Positions 26,966 to 34,854 of a stretch of 60,897 nt of DNA are shown here, piece by piece; the first letter of the stretch is position 1; every line of letters begins with the position of its first letter. The stretch is from Mogibacterium kristiansenii (GTDB lineage Bacteria > Bacillota > Clostridia > Peptostreptococcales > Anaerovoracaceae), in assembly GCF_009695905.1 (NCBI RefSeq), contig NZ_VUNA01000012.1:1-60897 (forward strand), written 5' to 3'. A program made the translations under genes and the position numbers. Below the pieces are notes generated by a model that had not been told where the DNA came from, did no database searches, and saw only the letters and a list, made by a program, of their open reading frames with translations.

Positions 26966-27972
26966 TGGATACCGAAAGACTTGAGATTACAGAAAAAAAT
27001 ATCGATCATGCCGGCGAGATCATCCGGCGAGGCGGACTGGTAGCGTTTCCCACAGAGACGGTGTACGGCCTGGGGGCCAATGCGCTGGATGCGGATGCGG
27101 TTCGGTCGGTGTACGAAGCCAAAGGCCGTCCCAGCGATAATCCCATGATCGTTCACATTGCGGAGATGGGACAGCTGGCGGATATGGCGTCGGAAATTCC
27201 GGCAGTGGCGGTGCCGCTGATTCAGGCTTACTGGCCGGGACCGATTACCTTTATCATGAAAAAGGCCGAGGGCGTGCCGATGGTGACTACCGGAGGATTG
27301 GATACCGTGGGAATTCGCATGCCCCTCAGTGAGGCGGCCAGAGATTTGATTCGGGCGGCAGAAAGACCGATTGCGGCGCCCAGCGCCAATCGGTCCGGCA
27401 GACCCAGCCCGACCCGATACGAAGATGTGCTGGAGGATATGGACAGCCGGATCGATGCGGTTCTTCTGGGAGAAGACTGCGAGGTGGGCATTGAATCCAC
27501 GGTGCTGGACCTTACCGGGGAAGTGCCGATGATTCTGCGGCCGGGATATATCACGAAGGAAATGCTGGAGTTTACTTTGGGAAGCGAAGTGAAATACGAC
27601 CCGGCGCTGTTCGTGGATCCGATGCATCGCAGCGAGGGGGAAGAGTTCCACCCGAAGGCACCGGGAATGAAGTATCGTCACTATGCGCCGAAGGCGGAAG
27701 TGAAGATTATCGAAGGCGACGATGACGCTGCGGTGGAGCGGGAAATCGAAGAGCAGCTGCGACTGTGCAAATACGCTCGGCAGAAGGCGGTGGCGCTGAA
27801 TTACGGCCGGGACAGTAAGGCCGCGGCGAAGGATTTTTTTGCCCGTCTGAGAGAATTGGATCGGGAAGATGTAGACGTGATTCTAGTTCGGGCCCTTCCG
27901 GAAGAAGAACTGGGGTTCTCGGTGATGAACCGGATGCTCAAGTCGGCAGGGTACGACGTGATACATGTGTAG
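26965..27972 (+). CDS. Threonylcarbamoyl-AMP synthase, Sua5 type
   Basis: 335 residues: an N-terminal YrdC/Sua5 catalytic domain (GGLVAFPTETVYGLGANAL, KGRPSDNPMIVHI, GRPSPTRYEDV) and a C-terminal Sua5 domain beginning near residue 230 (HPKAPGMKYRHYAPKAEV). It makes threonylcarbamoyl-AMP from threonine, bicarbonate and ATP for the t6A modification of tRNA. Its start overlaps the prfA stop by one base, so the pair is translationally coupled. Confidence 0.93.
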   Translation: MDTERLEITEKNIDHAGEIIRRGGLVAFPTETVYGLGANALDADAVRSVYEAKGRPSDNPMIVHIAEMGQLADMASEIPAVAVPLIQAYWPGPITFIMKKAEGVPMVTTGGLDTVGIRMPLSEAARDLIRAAERPIAAPSANRSGRPSPTRYEDVLEDMDSRIDAVLLGEDCEVGIESTVLDLTGEVPMILRPGYITKEMLEFTLGSEVKYDPALFVDPMHRSEGEEFHPKAPGMKYRHYAPKAEVKIIEGDDDAAVEREIEEQLRLCKYARQKAVALNYGRDSKAAAKDFFARLRELDREDVDVILVRALPEEELGFSVMNRMLKSAGYDVIHV

Positions 27973-27984
27973 GAGGTGGAAGAA

Positions 27985-28416
27985 ATGATTATTGCGATTG
28001 GATGCGACCACGCGGGTTATCCCCTGAAGGAAGCGGTCAAGGAGAAGTTGATTGCGGAAGGTCACGAAGTGCTGGATGTGGGCACGAATTCTACGGAATC
28101 GGTGGATTACCCGATTTACGGAAAAGCCGTCGGAGAAGCGGTGGCTTCCGGTAAGGCGGAGCGGGGAGTTGCAATCTGCGGGTCCGGTATTGGAATTTCC
28201 ATCGCCTGCAACAAGGTGAAGGGCATTCGCTGTGCGCTGTGCACTTCCGTGGAGATGGCGGAGATGTGCCGGAGACACAACAATGCCAACGTAATTGCCA
28301 TGGGCGCTCGGATGATTTCTCAGGAGCTGGCTTTTGAAATGATCGATACATGGATGAAGACGGAATTTGAGGGCGGAAAACACCTGCGCCGAATCAATAT
28401 GCTGGAAGAGATTTAA
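27985..28416 (+). CDS. rpiB: Ribose-5-phosphate isomerase B
   Basis: About 143 residues. The ATG at 27985 is preferred over the GTG at 27976, since AGGAGG occupies 27971-27976. Family segments are [32 protein letters not shown] (which holds the active-site Cys) and [15 protein letters not shown]. It interconverts ribose 5-phosphate and ribulose 5-phosphate. It lies 12 nt from the Sua5 gene and 13 nt from upp, inside one operon. Confidence 0.95.
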   Translation: MIIAIGCDHAGYPLKEAVKEKLIAEGHEVLDVGTNSTESVDYPIYGKAVGEAVASGKAERGVAICGSGIGISIACNKVKGIRCALCTSVEMAEMCRRHNNANVIAMGARMISQELAFEMIDTWMKTEFEGGKHLRRINMLEEI

Positions 28417-28429
28417 TCGGAGGAAAGTA

Positions 28430-29068
28430 ATGGCAAGAGAAGGAAAGGTTTATGTATTCGATCATCCGCTGATTCAGCACAAGGTTTCGCTGATGAGAAA
28501 AACATCCACGACTGTAAAGGAATTCCGGGAGCTGGCAACCGAGGTGGCGATGCTGATGGGTTTTGAGGCAACTCGGGATCTGGCGCTGGAGGATGTGGAA
28601 ATCGAAACCCCGATGTGCACCACACAGGTGAAGATGTTGAAGGGAGAAGATATCGCCATCGTTCCGATTTTGCGGGCCGGACTGGGGTTCGTGGATGGAA
28701 TGCTGGCACTGGTGCCGAACGCAAAGGTCGGTCATGTGGGGCTGTACCGGGATCCGGAAACCCACAAGCCGGTGGAATATTACTGTAAGCTGCCGGTGGA
28801 TATTGAGAAGAGGGAGTGTTTCGTGGTGGATCCGATGCTGGCAACCGGCGGAAGCGCGATTGCAGCCATCGACTTCATCAAGAAGAGAGGCGCTACCAAT
28901 ATCAAGTTCATGTGTCTGATTGCGGCACCGGAGGGAATTGAGGCGCTCCACACCGCACATCCGGATGTGGACATCTACATTGCGGCAAAGGATGAATGCC
29001 TGAACGAAAACGCTTACATCCTTCCGGGCTTGGGCGATGCGGGAGACCGCCTGTACGGAACGAAGTAG
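28430..29068 (+). CDS. upp: Uracil phosphoribosyltransferase
   Basis: 212 residues from the ATG at 28430 (GGAGGAAAG upstream). The PRPP-binding motif is [19 protein letters not shown], and the uracil-binding C-terminus is [16 protein letters not shown]. It makes UMP from uracil and PRPP. It is the last gene of the prfA operon. Its partner RpiB could supply ribose 5-phosphate for PRPP; that link is inference. Confidence 0.97.
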   Translation: MAREGKVYVFDHPLIQHKVSLMRKTSTTVKEFRELATEVAMLMGFEATRDLALEDVEIETPMCTTQVKMLKGEDIAIVPILRAGLGFVDGMLALVPNAKVGHVGLYRDPETHKPVEYYCKLPVDIEKRECFVVDPMLATGGSAIAAIDFIKKRGATNIKFMCLIAAPEGIEALHTAHPDVDIYIAAKDECLNENAYILPGLGDAGDRLYGTK

Positions 29069-29214
29069 GGAATAAAAAATATAGAGGACGATGATTTTCT
29101 CGGGACTGTCGGACGGGGGCGGTACGGGGAAATTAAAATAAAATTCAATATGTGATGATTGGTTATTTGAAATGTAGAGGGAAGCACGCATTTTACTTTT
29201 AACTAATAATAGGG

Positions 29215-29250
29215 AACCCAGAGCATCGGCGGATGCCCCGGGTTTTCTGT
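29215..29250 (+). terminator. Terminator between upp and the hydrogenase gene
   Basis: An interrupted stem (AACCC with GGGTT, and GCATC with GATGC inside), followed by TTTTCTG. It lies 147 nt after the upp stop and 29 nt before the hydrogenase ATG, so it may also act as a leader attenuator. The rest of 29069-29214 shows nothing recognisable. Confidence 0.55.
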
Positions 29251-29278
29251 TGCACGATTTCATGAATTGGAGGAGAAC

Positions 29279-30841
29279 ATGAAAGGGTACATCACAGACA
29301 AGACGAAACTTCGCAGAAGGGTATTTGAAGAGGTGGCAAGGCTGGCCTACGAAGGAGGCGGCCCGGAGCAGCTGGACGACCTGCCGTACAAGATTATTTC
29401 CGGAGAGAACGAGCCTTTCCGGGACAGCATTTTCCTGGAGAGAGCCATCATCGGCGAACGCCTTCGGGTGGCGATGGGGATGTCGCTCCGGAAAATCAAC
29501 GAGCATGCTAACACATCAAAGGGCGTGGATGAGAGCATGATTGCCGAGAAATACTATGAACCGCCGCTCATCGATATCATTCGGTTCGCCTGCAACTGCT
29601 GTCCGGATGGCGTGACGGTGACCAACGGATGTCAGGGATGCCTGGAACATCCGTGCAAGGAGGTCTGCCCGAAGGATGCCATCACCATTCAGAAGGACGG
29701 ACGGTCCGTCATCGATTCGGACAAGTGCATCAAGTGCGGCCGCTGCGTTCAGGTGTGCCCGTTCAACGCCATCGTAAAGCAGGAGCGCCCTTGTGAGAAA
29801 GCCTGTGGAATCAACGCCATCCACAAGGATGAGTACGGTCATGCGGAAATTGACCAGGAAAAGTGCGTTTCCTGCGGCATGTGCCTGAACTCCTGTCCGT
29901 TTGCCGCTATCGTGGATAAGGGTCAGATCTATCAAACCATCAAAGCAATGCAAGACGATGCACCGGTTATCGCTATGGTGGCACCGTCCATCGCCGGACA
30001 GTTCGGAAAAGAACTGACCGACACCAAGATGAAAGAAGCTTTCGGCAAGCTGGGATTTGCGGATGTCGTGGAAGTTGCCGTAGGTGCGGATCTGTGTACC
30101 ATCCAGGAAGCGGAGCATTTCATGCACGACGTGCCGGAAAACCTGCCGTTCATGGGCACCAGCTGCTGCCCGGCGTGGTCCATTATGGCAAAGAAGCAGT
30201 TCCCGGAATTTGCCGGAAACATTTCCATGGCGTTGACGCCGATGGTACTGAGTGCCCGCCTGGCGAAAAAGCTACATCCGGAGTGCAAGGTGGCATTCAT
30301 CGGACCGTGCCTGTCAAAGAAACAGGAAGCCAGCCGCCGGAGCGTGAAGAGCTACGTGGATTTCGTATTGACCTATGAAGAGGTTGCAGGAATGTTCGCC
30401 GCGAAAGGAGTGGACTTCGGCGCAATACCGGAAGGAGAGGAGCTCCGCCGCGCCAGCAGCGATGGCTACGGTTTCGCCCGCAGCGGCGGCGTAGCGGAAG
30501 CGGTGAAGAAGCGTCTGGAAGAAGTGGATCCGGATCGAGAAGTTCTGATCGAGCGCGCCGAGGGCTTGGACAACTGCCGTAAAATGCTGATGCGGGCAAA
30601 AGCCGGAAAGCTGAACGGATATCTGCTGGAAGGAATGGCCTGCCCGGGAGGTTGTATCGGCGGGGCCGGAACCCTACTGGCGCTGAACCGCGCGGATTAT
30701 CAGCTGGGTGTGTCCGAGAAGGAAGCCGGCGTTCTTCGCTGCTCCGAAAGTCGATATGCGGATATGCTTCCGGGATTGGAGCATTTGGGCGAAGAGGTGG
30801 CTCGTATTGAAGAAGAAGTTCGGACGCAGGGAGACGACTAA
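29279..30841 (+). CDS. [FeFe] hydrogenase, ferredoxin-domain type (group B-like)
   Basis: About 520 residues from the ATG at 29279 (GGAGGAG upstream). A cysteine-rich N-terminal half holds ferredoxin-like clusters (CNCCPDG, CIKCGRCVQVCP, CVSCGMCLNSCP). The H-domain follows: L1 TSCCPAW (C296 and C297), L2 GPCLSKKQE (C344) and L3 MACPGGCIGG (C455 and C459). L2 begins with GPC where classical enzymes have MPC, which favours group B. It evolves or senses H2 with ferredoxin as the likely partner. No hydE, hydF or hydG maturase lies in the window. It appears monocistronic. Confidence 0.92.
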   Translation: MKGYITDKTKLRRRVFEEVARLAYEGGGPEQLDDLPYKIISGENEPFRDSIFLERAIIGERLRVAMGMSLRKINEHANTSKGVDESMIAEKYYEPPLIDIIRFACNCCPDGVTVTNGCQGCLEHPCKEVCPKDAITIQKDGRSVIDSDKCIKCGRCVQVCPFNAIVKQERPCEKACGINAIHKDEYGHAEIDQEKCVSCGMCLNSCPFAAIVDKGQIYQTIKAMQDDAPVIAMVAPSIAGQFGKELTDTKMKEAFGKLGFADVVEVAVGADLCTIQEAEHFMHDVPENLPFMGTSCCPAWSIMAKKQFPEFAGNISMALTPMVLSARLAKKLHPECKVAFIGPCLSKKQEASRRSVKSYVDFVLTYEEVAGMFAAKGVDFGAIPEGEELRRASSDGYGFARSGGVAEAVKKRLEEVDPDREVLIERAEGLDNCRKMLMRAKAGKLNGYLLEGMACPGGCIGGAGTLLALNRADYQLGVSEKEAGVLRCSESRYADMLPGLEHLGEEVARIEEEVRTQGDD

Positions 30842-30850
30842 TCGGAAACG

Positions 30851-30882
30851 TTCGGGTAAAAACAATTGTGTTTTTACCCGAA
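30851..30882 (+). terminator. 14-bp hairpin after the hydrogenase gene
   Basis: Perfect arms at 30851-30864 and 30869-30882 with an ATTG loop. The 3' arm begins with a T-run inside the stem, but no T-run follows, so it may protect the 3' end more than terminate transcription. Confidence 0.55.
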
Positions 30883-30899
30883 AACTTCCGAAAAATATG

Positions 30900-30928
30900 T
30901 TGACATCATACAAATGCGGTGATATATT
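30900..30928 (+). promoter_or_regulatory. Strong promoter of the tyrS leader
   Basis: TTGACA (30900-30905), a 17-nt spacer and TATATT (30923-30928). The predicted start lies near 30935, about 25 nt before the leader-peptide ATG. Confidence 0.85.
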
Positions 30929-30960
30929 GTAATAAATCACAACACAAAGAGGATGGAACA

Positions 30961-31020
30961 ATGACTACATTTCTTAGAAACAGATCTCACAAGCAGGCCT
31001 ACTATTACCTCTTCTCCTAA
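30961..31020 (+). CDS. tyrS leader peptide with three consecutive Tyr codons
   Basis: A 19-residue reading frame, too short for usual gene calling. It has an AGAGGA ribosome binding site 7 nt before the ATG and lies just after a consensus promoter. The sequence ends QAYYYLFS, with TAC TAT TAC at 31000-31008. The three tyrosines stand directly upstream of a hairpin, a terminator and tyrosyl-tRNA synthetase, as expected of an attenuation peptide that senses charged tRNA-Tyr. Probably its translation matters and not its product. The regulatory role is inferred. Confidence 0.75.
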   Translation: MTTFLRNRSHKQAYYYLFS

Positions 31021-31112
31021 CTGAAGAGGTGATTTTGTTGCGATGTGGGTTCAGAAATCCGGAAATGAAGTATTCAGGCTTCGCGGCAAAATGCTGCGGA
31101 GCCTTTTATTTT
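31007..31112 (+). promoter_or_regulatory. Attenuator region of tyrS: SD-hiding hairpin, antiterminator and terminator
   Basis: Hairpin 1 pairs ACCTCTTC (31007-31014), which overlaps the last Tyr codon, with GAAGAGGT (31023-31030), a Shine-Dalgarno-like sequence. The terminator pairs 31076-31088 with 31092-31104 (13 bp including two G-T pairs), followed by TTTTATTTT. A competing antiterminator could pair 31033-31043 with 31081-31091 (11 bp with two G-T pairs) and would take up the terminator's 5' arm. A TTG frame at 31035 behind the hidden Shine-Dalgarno stays open through the terminator to a TGA near 31127. No T-box sequence is visible. Confidence 0.7.
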
Positions 31113-31189
31113 GCCCCGGGAATGTGATAGAATAATGTCATCGTTTCGAAGGATAATTTTATTATGATAGATTGAGAAGGAGAGAGAAA

Positions 31190-32527
31190 ATGTTTCAGAT
31201 TCCAGACAATGTGAGCAAGTACGATAACGTGTTCGACGTACTTCAGGAAAGAGGATTGATTGAACAGTGTACCAATCCGGAGGCACTGAGAGACCTGCTG
31301 GGCCGGGAGAAGATTAAGTTCTACATCGGTTTCGATCCGACTGCGGATTGCTTGCATGTGGGACACTTCATCCAGATTATTATCATGCTGTACATGCAGA
31401 AATACGGCCATACTCCGGTTATTCTGCTGGGCGGCGGTACCGGTGAAGTGGGCGACCCTTCCGGTCGAAGCGACATGCGTCAGGTGATGACCATTGATAC
31501 CATCGACGATAACTGCAGAGCGTTCAAGAAGCTGTTCGAAAGATTCTTCGAGTTTGACGATGAGTGGAAATACGAGGGCAACGGCGGCGTATACGTTCCG
31601 GGACATCAGAACAGAGAGCCGCTGGAAGGAAAGGCTGTCAGCGTGAACAATGCGGAATGGATTCGGAAAGCGAAGTACACCGAGTTCGCCAGAGAAATCG
31701 GTACGCAGTTCAACGTAAACACCATGCTGAGAGCGGAGTGCTTCAAGAGCAGAATGGATCGGAACGAGGGTCTGTCCTTCTTCGAGTTCTGCTACATGAC
31801 ACTGCAGGCATACGACTTCATGGTTATGGCAAGAGACTTTGACCTGAAGGCACAGTTCGGCGGAAACGACCAGTGGTCCAACATCATCGCCGGCGTGAAT
31901 CTGACCCGCAAGGCGTGTGACAAGGAAGTGTATGGTATGACCTTCGGACTGCTGACCAACAGTGAAGGCAAGAAGATGGGCAAGACCGCAAAGGGTGCAC
32001 TTTGGCTGGATGAGAACAGAGTATCTCCGTACGAGTTCTTCCAGTACTGGAGAAATGTGAACGATGCGGACGTGAACAAGTGCCTGAGAATGCTGACCTT
32101 CCTGCCGATGGAAGAGGTGAACAGACTGTCCGCACTGGAAGGCTCCGAAATCAATAAGGCGAAGGAAATCCTGGGCTACGAGGTTACCAAGCTGGTTCAC
32201 GGCGAGAAGGCTGCGCAGGAAGCGCTGGAAGCATCCCGCAAGGTATTTACTAGCGGAAACGCTGCTGCGGCAGAGAACATTCCGAGCGTAGAGATGGAGC
32301 GTTCCGTATTTGAGGGCGAAGGCATCGGCCTGGCTGCTCTGGCAAAGGAATTGAAGCTGGTGGGCAGTAACAGTGAAGCATTCCGCATGATTGAGCAGGG
32401 CGGATTCCGAATCAACGACGAGAAGGTTGTGGACAGAAAGCACCAGGTAACGCTGGAGGACTTCAAGGATGACAAGATCATCATCCAGAAGGGCAAGAAG
32501 AAGTTCATCGCAGTGGTGTTGAAGTAA
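31190..32527 (+). CDS. tyrS: Tyrosyl-tRNA synthetase
   Basis: About 445 residues from the ATG at 31190 (GAAGGAGAGAG upstream); the frame opens earlier at 31172. This is a class I synthetase with CLHVGHF as the HIGH motif, GGNDQWSNIIAG (tyrosine site) and KKMGKTAKGA as the KMSKS loop. A C-terminal S4 RNA-binding domain follows (GGFRINDEKVVDRKHQV). It charges tRNA-Tyr in the cytoplasm. It appears to be controlled by the leader described upstream. Confidence 0.97.
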   Translation: MFQIPDNVSKYDNVFDVLQERGLIEQCTNPEALRDLLGREKIKFYIGFDPTADCLHVGHFIQIIIMLYMQKYGHTPVILLGGGTGEVGDPSGRSDMRQVMTIDTIDDNCRAFKKLFERFFEFDDEWKYEGNGGVYVPGHQNREPLEGKAVSVNNAEWIRKAKYTEFAREIGTQFNVNTMLRAECFKSRMDRNEGLSFFEFCYMTLQAYDFMVMARDFDLKAQFGGNDQWSNIIAGVNLTRKACDKEVYGMTFGLLTNSEGKKMGKTAKGALWLDENRVSPYEFFQYWRNVNDADVNKCLRMLTFLPMEEVNRLSALEGSEINKAKEILGYEVTKLVHGEKAAQEALEASRKVFTSGNAAAAENIPSVEMERSVFEGEGIGLAALAKELKLVGSNSEAFRMIEQGGFRINDEKVVDRKHQVTLEDFKDDKIIIQKGKKKFIAVVLK

Positions 32528-32549
32528 TTGAAGAGATTTGCGTGTAGCG

Positions 32550-32588
32550 AAAGCCGCCCGGCAGGGGTCGAACCTGTCGGGCGGCTTT
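32550..32588 (+). terminator. Terminator of tyrS
   Basis: A long GC-rich stem (AAAGCCGCCCG with CGGGCGGCTTT, extended by CAGG with CCTG) followed by T residues, 23 nt after the stop. Confidence 0.88.
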
Positions 32589-32672
32589 TGTGGTGTGGCG
32601 GATTGAGCAACGAGTGGGTGACTCCAATTAATATGGAGTATATATCCGAGCATGCTATTATACTTTGAAATG

Positions 32673-32944
32673 TGAAGTTGGTGTGAAGTGTTATGCAGAA
32701 CCGCCTTTTAGGATGGAATCTGCACAACATCTTCTGGATGAAATAAGGAAATTGTGTGAAAAGTTGTGCAGATGAGGGGGATACAAAGACTTCTGCACAA
32801 CTTAACGTCCTAAGTTGTGGATGCATGGCCGGAAAACCGGAGACGAGGCGAATTTGCTTTTGGCAGAATTAGAAATTCGGAAGAGATGTTGTGCCAAACC
32901 GATCGATAAACCCCGAAATGCACAACACTTCACACCAACTTCAT
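32673..32944. repeat. 272-bp element with 25-nt terminal inverted repeats and repeated TGCACAAC motifs
   Basis: The ends 32673-32697 and 32920-32944 are inverted repeats with one mismatch in 25. Inside are a 10-bp inverted pair (32722-32731 with 32886-32895) and a 12-bp perfect pair (32761-32772 with 32792-32803). The 3' arm of the latter could alternatively pair with TAAGTTGTG at 32811-32819. About seven copies of a TGCACAAC-like core occur in either orientation. No reading frame of note lies inside. It may be a miniature mobile element or a multi-site operator. No target duplication was evident. Confidence 0.7.
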
Positions 32945-33031
32945 AAACATTGAAAATTAGTGACCTGAAAAAGCCTTGATATACTACCTAAAAGATTACT
33001 CAGTGCAATCGAACAGATTAAGGGGGACGGC

Positions 33032-33571
33032 ATGCACAAAGAAATTAAAATGACTAGAAGAGCAACTTGTTTAGTAATTATTCTTATGGTAGGATTAATT
33101 ATAATTTCTGTTCCAAATGTAGCCTTTGCAAAGAGAAGCAAGGTGGTTTATCAGGGGAAATCCTTTTATAAGTGGGCTAAAGGATATTCCGGCGGTATTG
33201 ATAAAAATGGTATAAGTATGCCAACCGGTGGTGCGGTATGGTGGACAGATAAGGGCGGACCAAAGGTATCTTTTTCTTTTGGTGCGGGTTATGGGTACGG
33301 AAGTGTTGGCCTGGGAATCTCTTCGTCGAAAGGAACTCGAGGTCAATCAGTGAAAATTCCAGCGACAAAACACTTTTATAAAGTGTACGTAAAAAAGCAG
33401 GTAAAATATCGAAAATACAAAGTGTACGTATGGCGATATGATCCGAGAGTGAAAAGAGAGCGATGGGTATATTCCAGTAAAGGAGTTAAAAACCTTGGCG
33501 TTACCGCACGTCAGTATTATGCGAAGAGAGTATGCCCTAATGGTGCGCACCATTGCAAAAAAGGAAAGTAG
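33032..33571 (+). CDS. Secreted basic, tyrosine-rich protein, unknown
   Basis: 179 residues with a clear signal peptide: basic MHKEIKMTRR, a hydrophobic core to about residue 27, and an AFA cleavage site near residue 33. The mature part is strongly basic and aromatic. It has a glycine-rich stretch (SFSFGAGYGYGSVGLG), a Lys/Tyr-rich middle (KVYVKKQVKYRKYKVYVW), and a C-terminus with two Cys (RVCPNGAHHCKK). It could be a cell-wall-binding or antimicrobial protein, but no family is recognised. It has lower GC than its neighbours. GGGGGA precedes the ATG. Confidence 0.75.
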   Translation: MHKEIKMTRRATCLVIILMVGLIIISVPNVAFAKRSKVVYQGKSFYKWAKGYSGGIDKNGISMPTGGAVWWTDKGGPKVSFSFGAGYGYGSVGLGISSSKGTRGQSVKIPATKHFYKVYVKKQVKYRKYKVYVWRYDPRVKRERWVYSSKGVKNLGVTARQYYAKRVCPNGAHHCKKGK

Positions 33572-33583
33572 TGAGGAAGCAAA

Positions 33584-34021
33584 ATGACAAGTGGAAGACG
33601 CAAGAAAATCGTGATTGCCGGTGTGGTTCTGCTTTGCGTGGCGGGACTGTTTGCAGTTGCACAGATTTATGCTTCGTACACAGACCGAAACGAAAGGGCG
33701 ATATATACCGGAACGTATGTGTTAGGGGAACAGGTAAGCGATGACTGCCTTTATGTTGCAGTGGGAGAACCCACTTCGGAGAAGAAGCGTCCTGTTGTAA
33801 TATATCGACAGAATGATGAAAAAAACGTGCGGGAAGGATTTGGAAAAATAAAAGATAATAAACTTGTCGTTGCGGTAGCGGAATTGACAATAGAAGGAAC
33901 GGGGGAACAAGTTACAATCCATTACGGTGGAGAGAATTATCCCGGTAAAAAAATTGACGATGTTCCGAATATTGTCAATAACGAAAAAGCAGCGGCTATG
34001 TTCGACAAGCACTACAAATAG
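33584..34021 (+). CDS. Membrane-anchored extracellular protein, unknown
   Basis: 145 residues: a basic start (MTSGRRKK), one membrane helix at about 8-28, then an outside domain rich in beta-type sequence (YTGTYVLGEQ, CLYVAVGE, PVVIYRQND). It lies 12 nt after the secreted basic protein and is probably co-transcribed with it. It might act as its partner or immunity protein; this rests only on gene order. Confidence 0.72.
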   Translation: MTSGRRKKIVIAGVVLLCVAGLFAVAQIYASYTDRNERAIYTGTYVLGEQVSDDCLYVAVGEPTSEKKRPVVIYRQNDEKNVREGFGKIKDNKLVVAVAELTIEGTGEQVTIHYGGENYPGKKIDDVPNIVNNEKAAAMFDKHYK

Positions 34022-34031
34022 AATGAAGAAT

Positions 34032-34067
34032 AAAAACTCGGCAGGCGTCCGGCTTGCCGAGTTTTTT
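34032..34067 (+). terminator. Terminator of the secreted-protein pair
   Basis: The arms AAAACTCGGCA and TTGCCGAGTTTT, with a loop of about 10 nt, are followed by further T residues. They lie 11 nt past the stop and may serve both strands. Confidence 0.85.
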
Positions 34068-34080
34068 GTCCCATAATTTA

Positions 34081-34665
34081 TTATCCTTCGATTCCGTTCC
34101 GGGCATCTAGCTCCTCCGGATCCGGCAAAGACTGCATGGCTTCCAGCACGGTCTGGAAAAGATCGGTCAGTTCCCAGCCCAGCATCTCCGCACCCTTTTG
34201 GATGACTTCCCGGTCGCAGCCGGCGGCAAATCGCTTGTCTTTGAATTTCTTTTTCACCGACTTCACGTCCATGTCCTTGCAGCTGTGGGACGGGCGAAGA
34301 ATGATGGCGGCGCCGATTAGTCCGGTGAGTTCGTCGGCGGCAAAAAGAAATTTCTCCATTTCACACTCCGGCCGGACGTCGCAGCAGAGGCCGTAACCGT
34401 GGCTGCAGATGGCGTGGACCATTTCCTCCGGCGCCTGGATTTCCGCCAGAAGCTCCGGGGCTTTGGTGCAGTGTTCCTCCGGCCACTGCTCGAAATCCAC
34501 GTCGTGAAGCAGTCCGCAGATTCCCCAGAAATCCGGATCCTCGCCGATTTTCTCCGCGTAATATCTCATGACGCCTTCCACGGTCACTGCGTGATGCTGA
34601 TGAAAGGGCTCCTTGTTGTACTTCGTCAGAAGTCCCCATGCGGTCTCTCTTGTAATTGTGTTCAT
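34081..34665 (-). CDS. HD-domain metal-dependent phosphohydrolase-like protein
   Basis: About 194 residues from the ATG at 34665 (GGGAGG upstream). HD features are HHAVTVEGVMRYYA, the metal-binding LLHDVDFEQWPEEH, and AICSHGYG followed by FAADELTGLI. This resembles small uncharacterised HD hydrolases of Firmicutes; the substrate is unknown. It stands alone between two terminators. Confidence 0.82.
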   Translation of the reverse strand: MNTITRETAWGLLTKYNKEPFHQHHAVTVEGVMRYYAEKIGEDPDFWGICGLLHDVDFEQWPEEHCTKAPELLAEIQAPEEMVHAICSHGYGLCCDVRPECEMEKFLFAADELTGLIGAAIILRPSHSCKDMDVKSVKKKFKDKRFAAGCDREVIQKGAEMLGWELTDLFQTVLEAMQSLPDPEELDARNGIEG

Positions 34666-34763
34666 CTCTAATCCTCCCTTGATGGTTTGATTTCCGGCAG
34701 CTGTAAATAGAGTCGCTGCGGAACCCAAGTCAATTATAGCACAAGTCTTGGAATTTTGGGAAG

Positions 34764-34796
34764 AAAACGGGGGCTGCCGTCGGCAGCCCCCGTTTT
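34764..34796 (-). terminator. Terminator of the flavodoxin gene
   Basis: A 15-bp perfect stem at 34764-34778 and 34782-34796 with a GTC loop. The arms end in AAAA and TTTT, so it may work both ways. It lies 58 nt past the flavodoxin stop on the minus strand. Confidence 0.85.
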
Positions 34797-34854
34797 CCGT
34801 GTAATGTAAAGGGAGTTATTATGTGTAAAGTGATGTAAATGGGTCTATATTATT

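Noticed and set aside
30900-31189. T-box riboswitch before tyrS
   Set aside because: The conserved T-box bulge (TGGNACCGCG) is absent; the Tyr-codon leader explains the region better.
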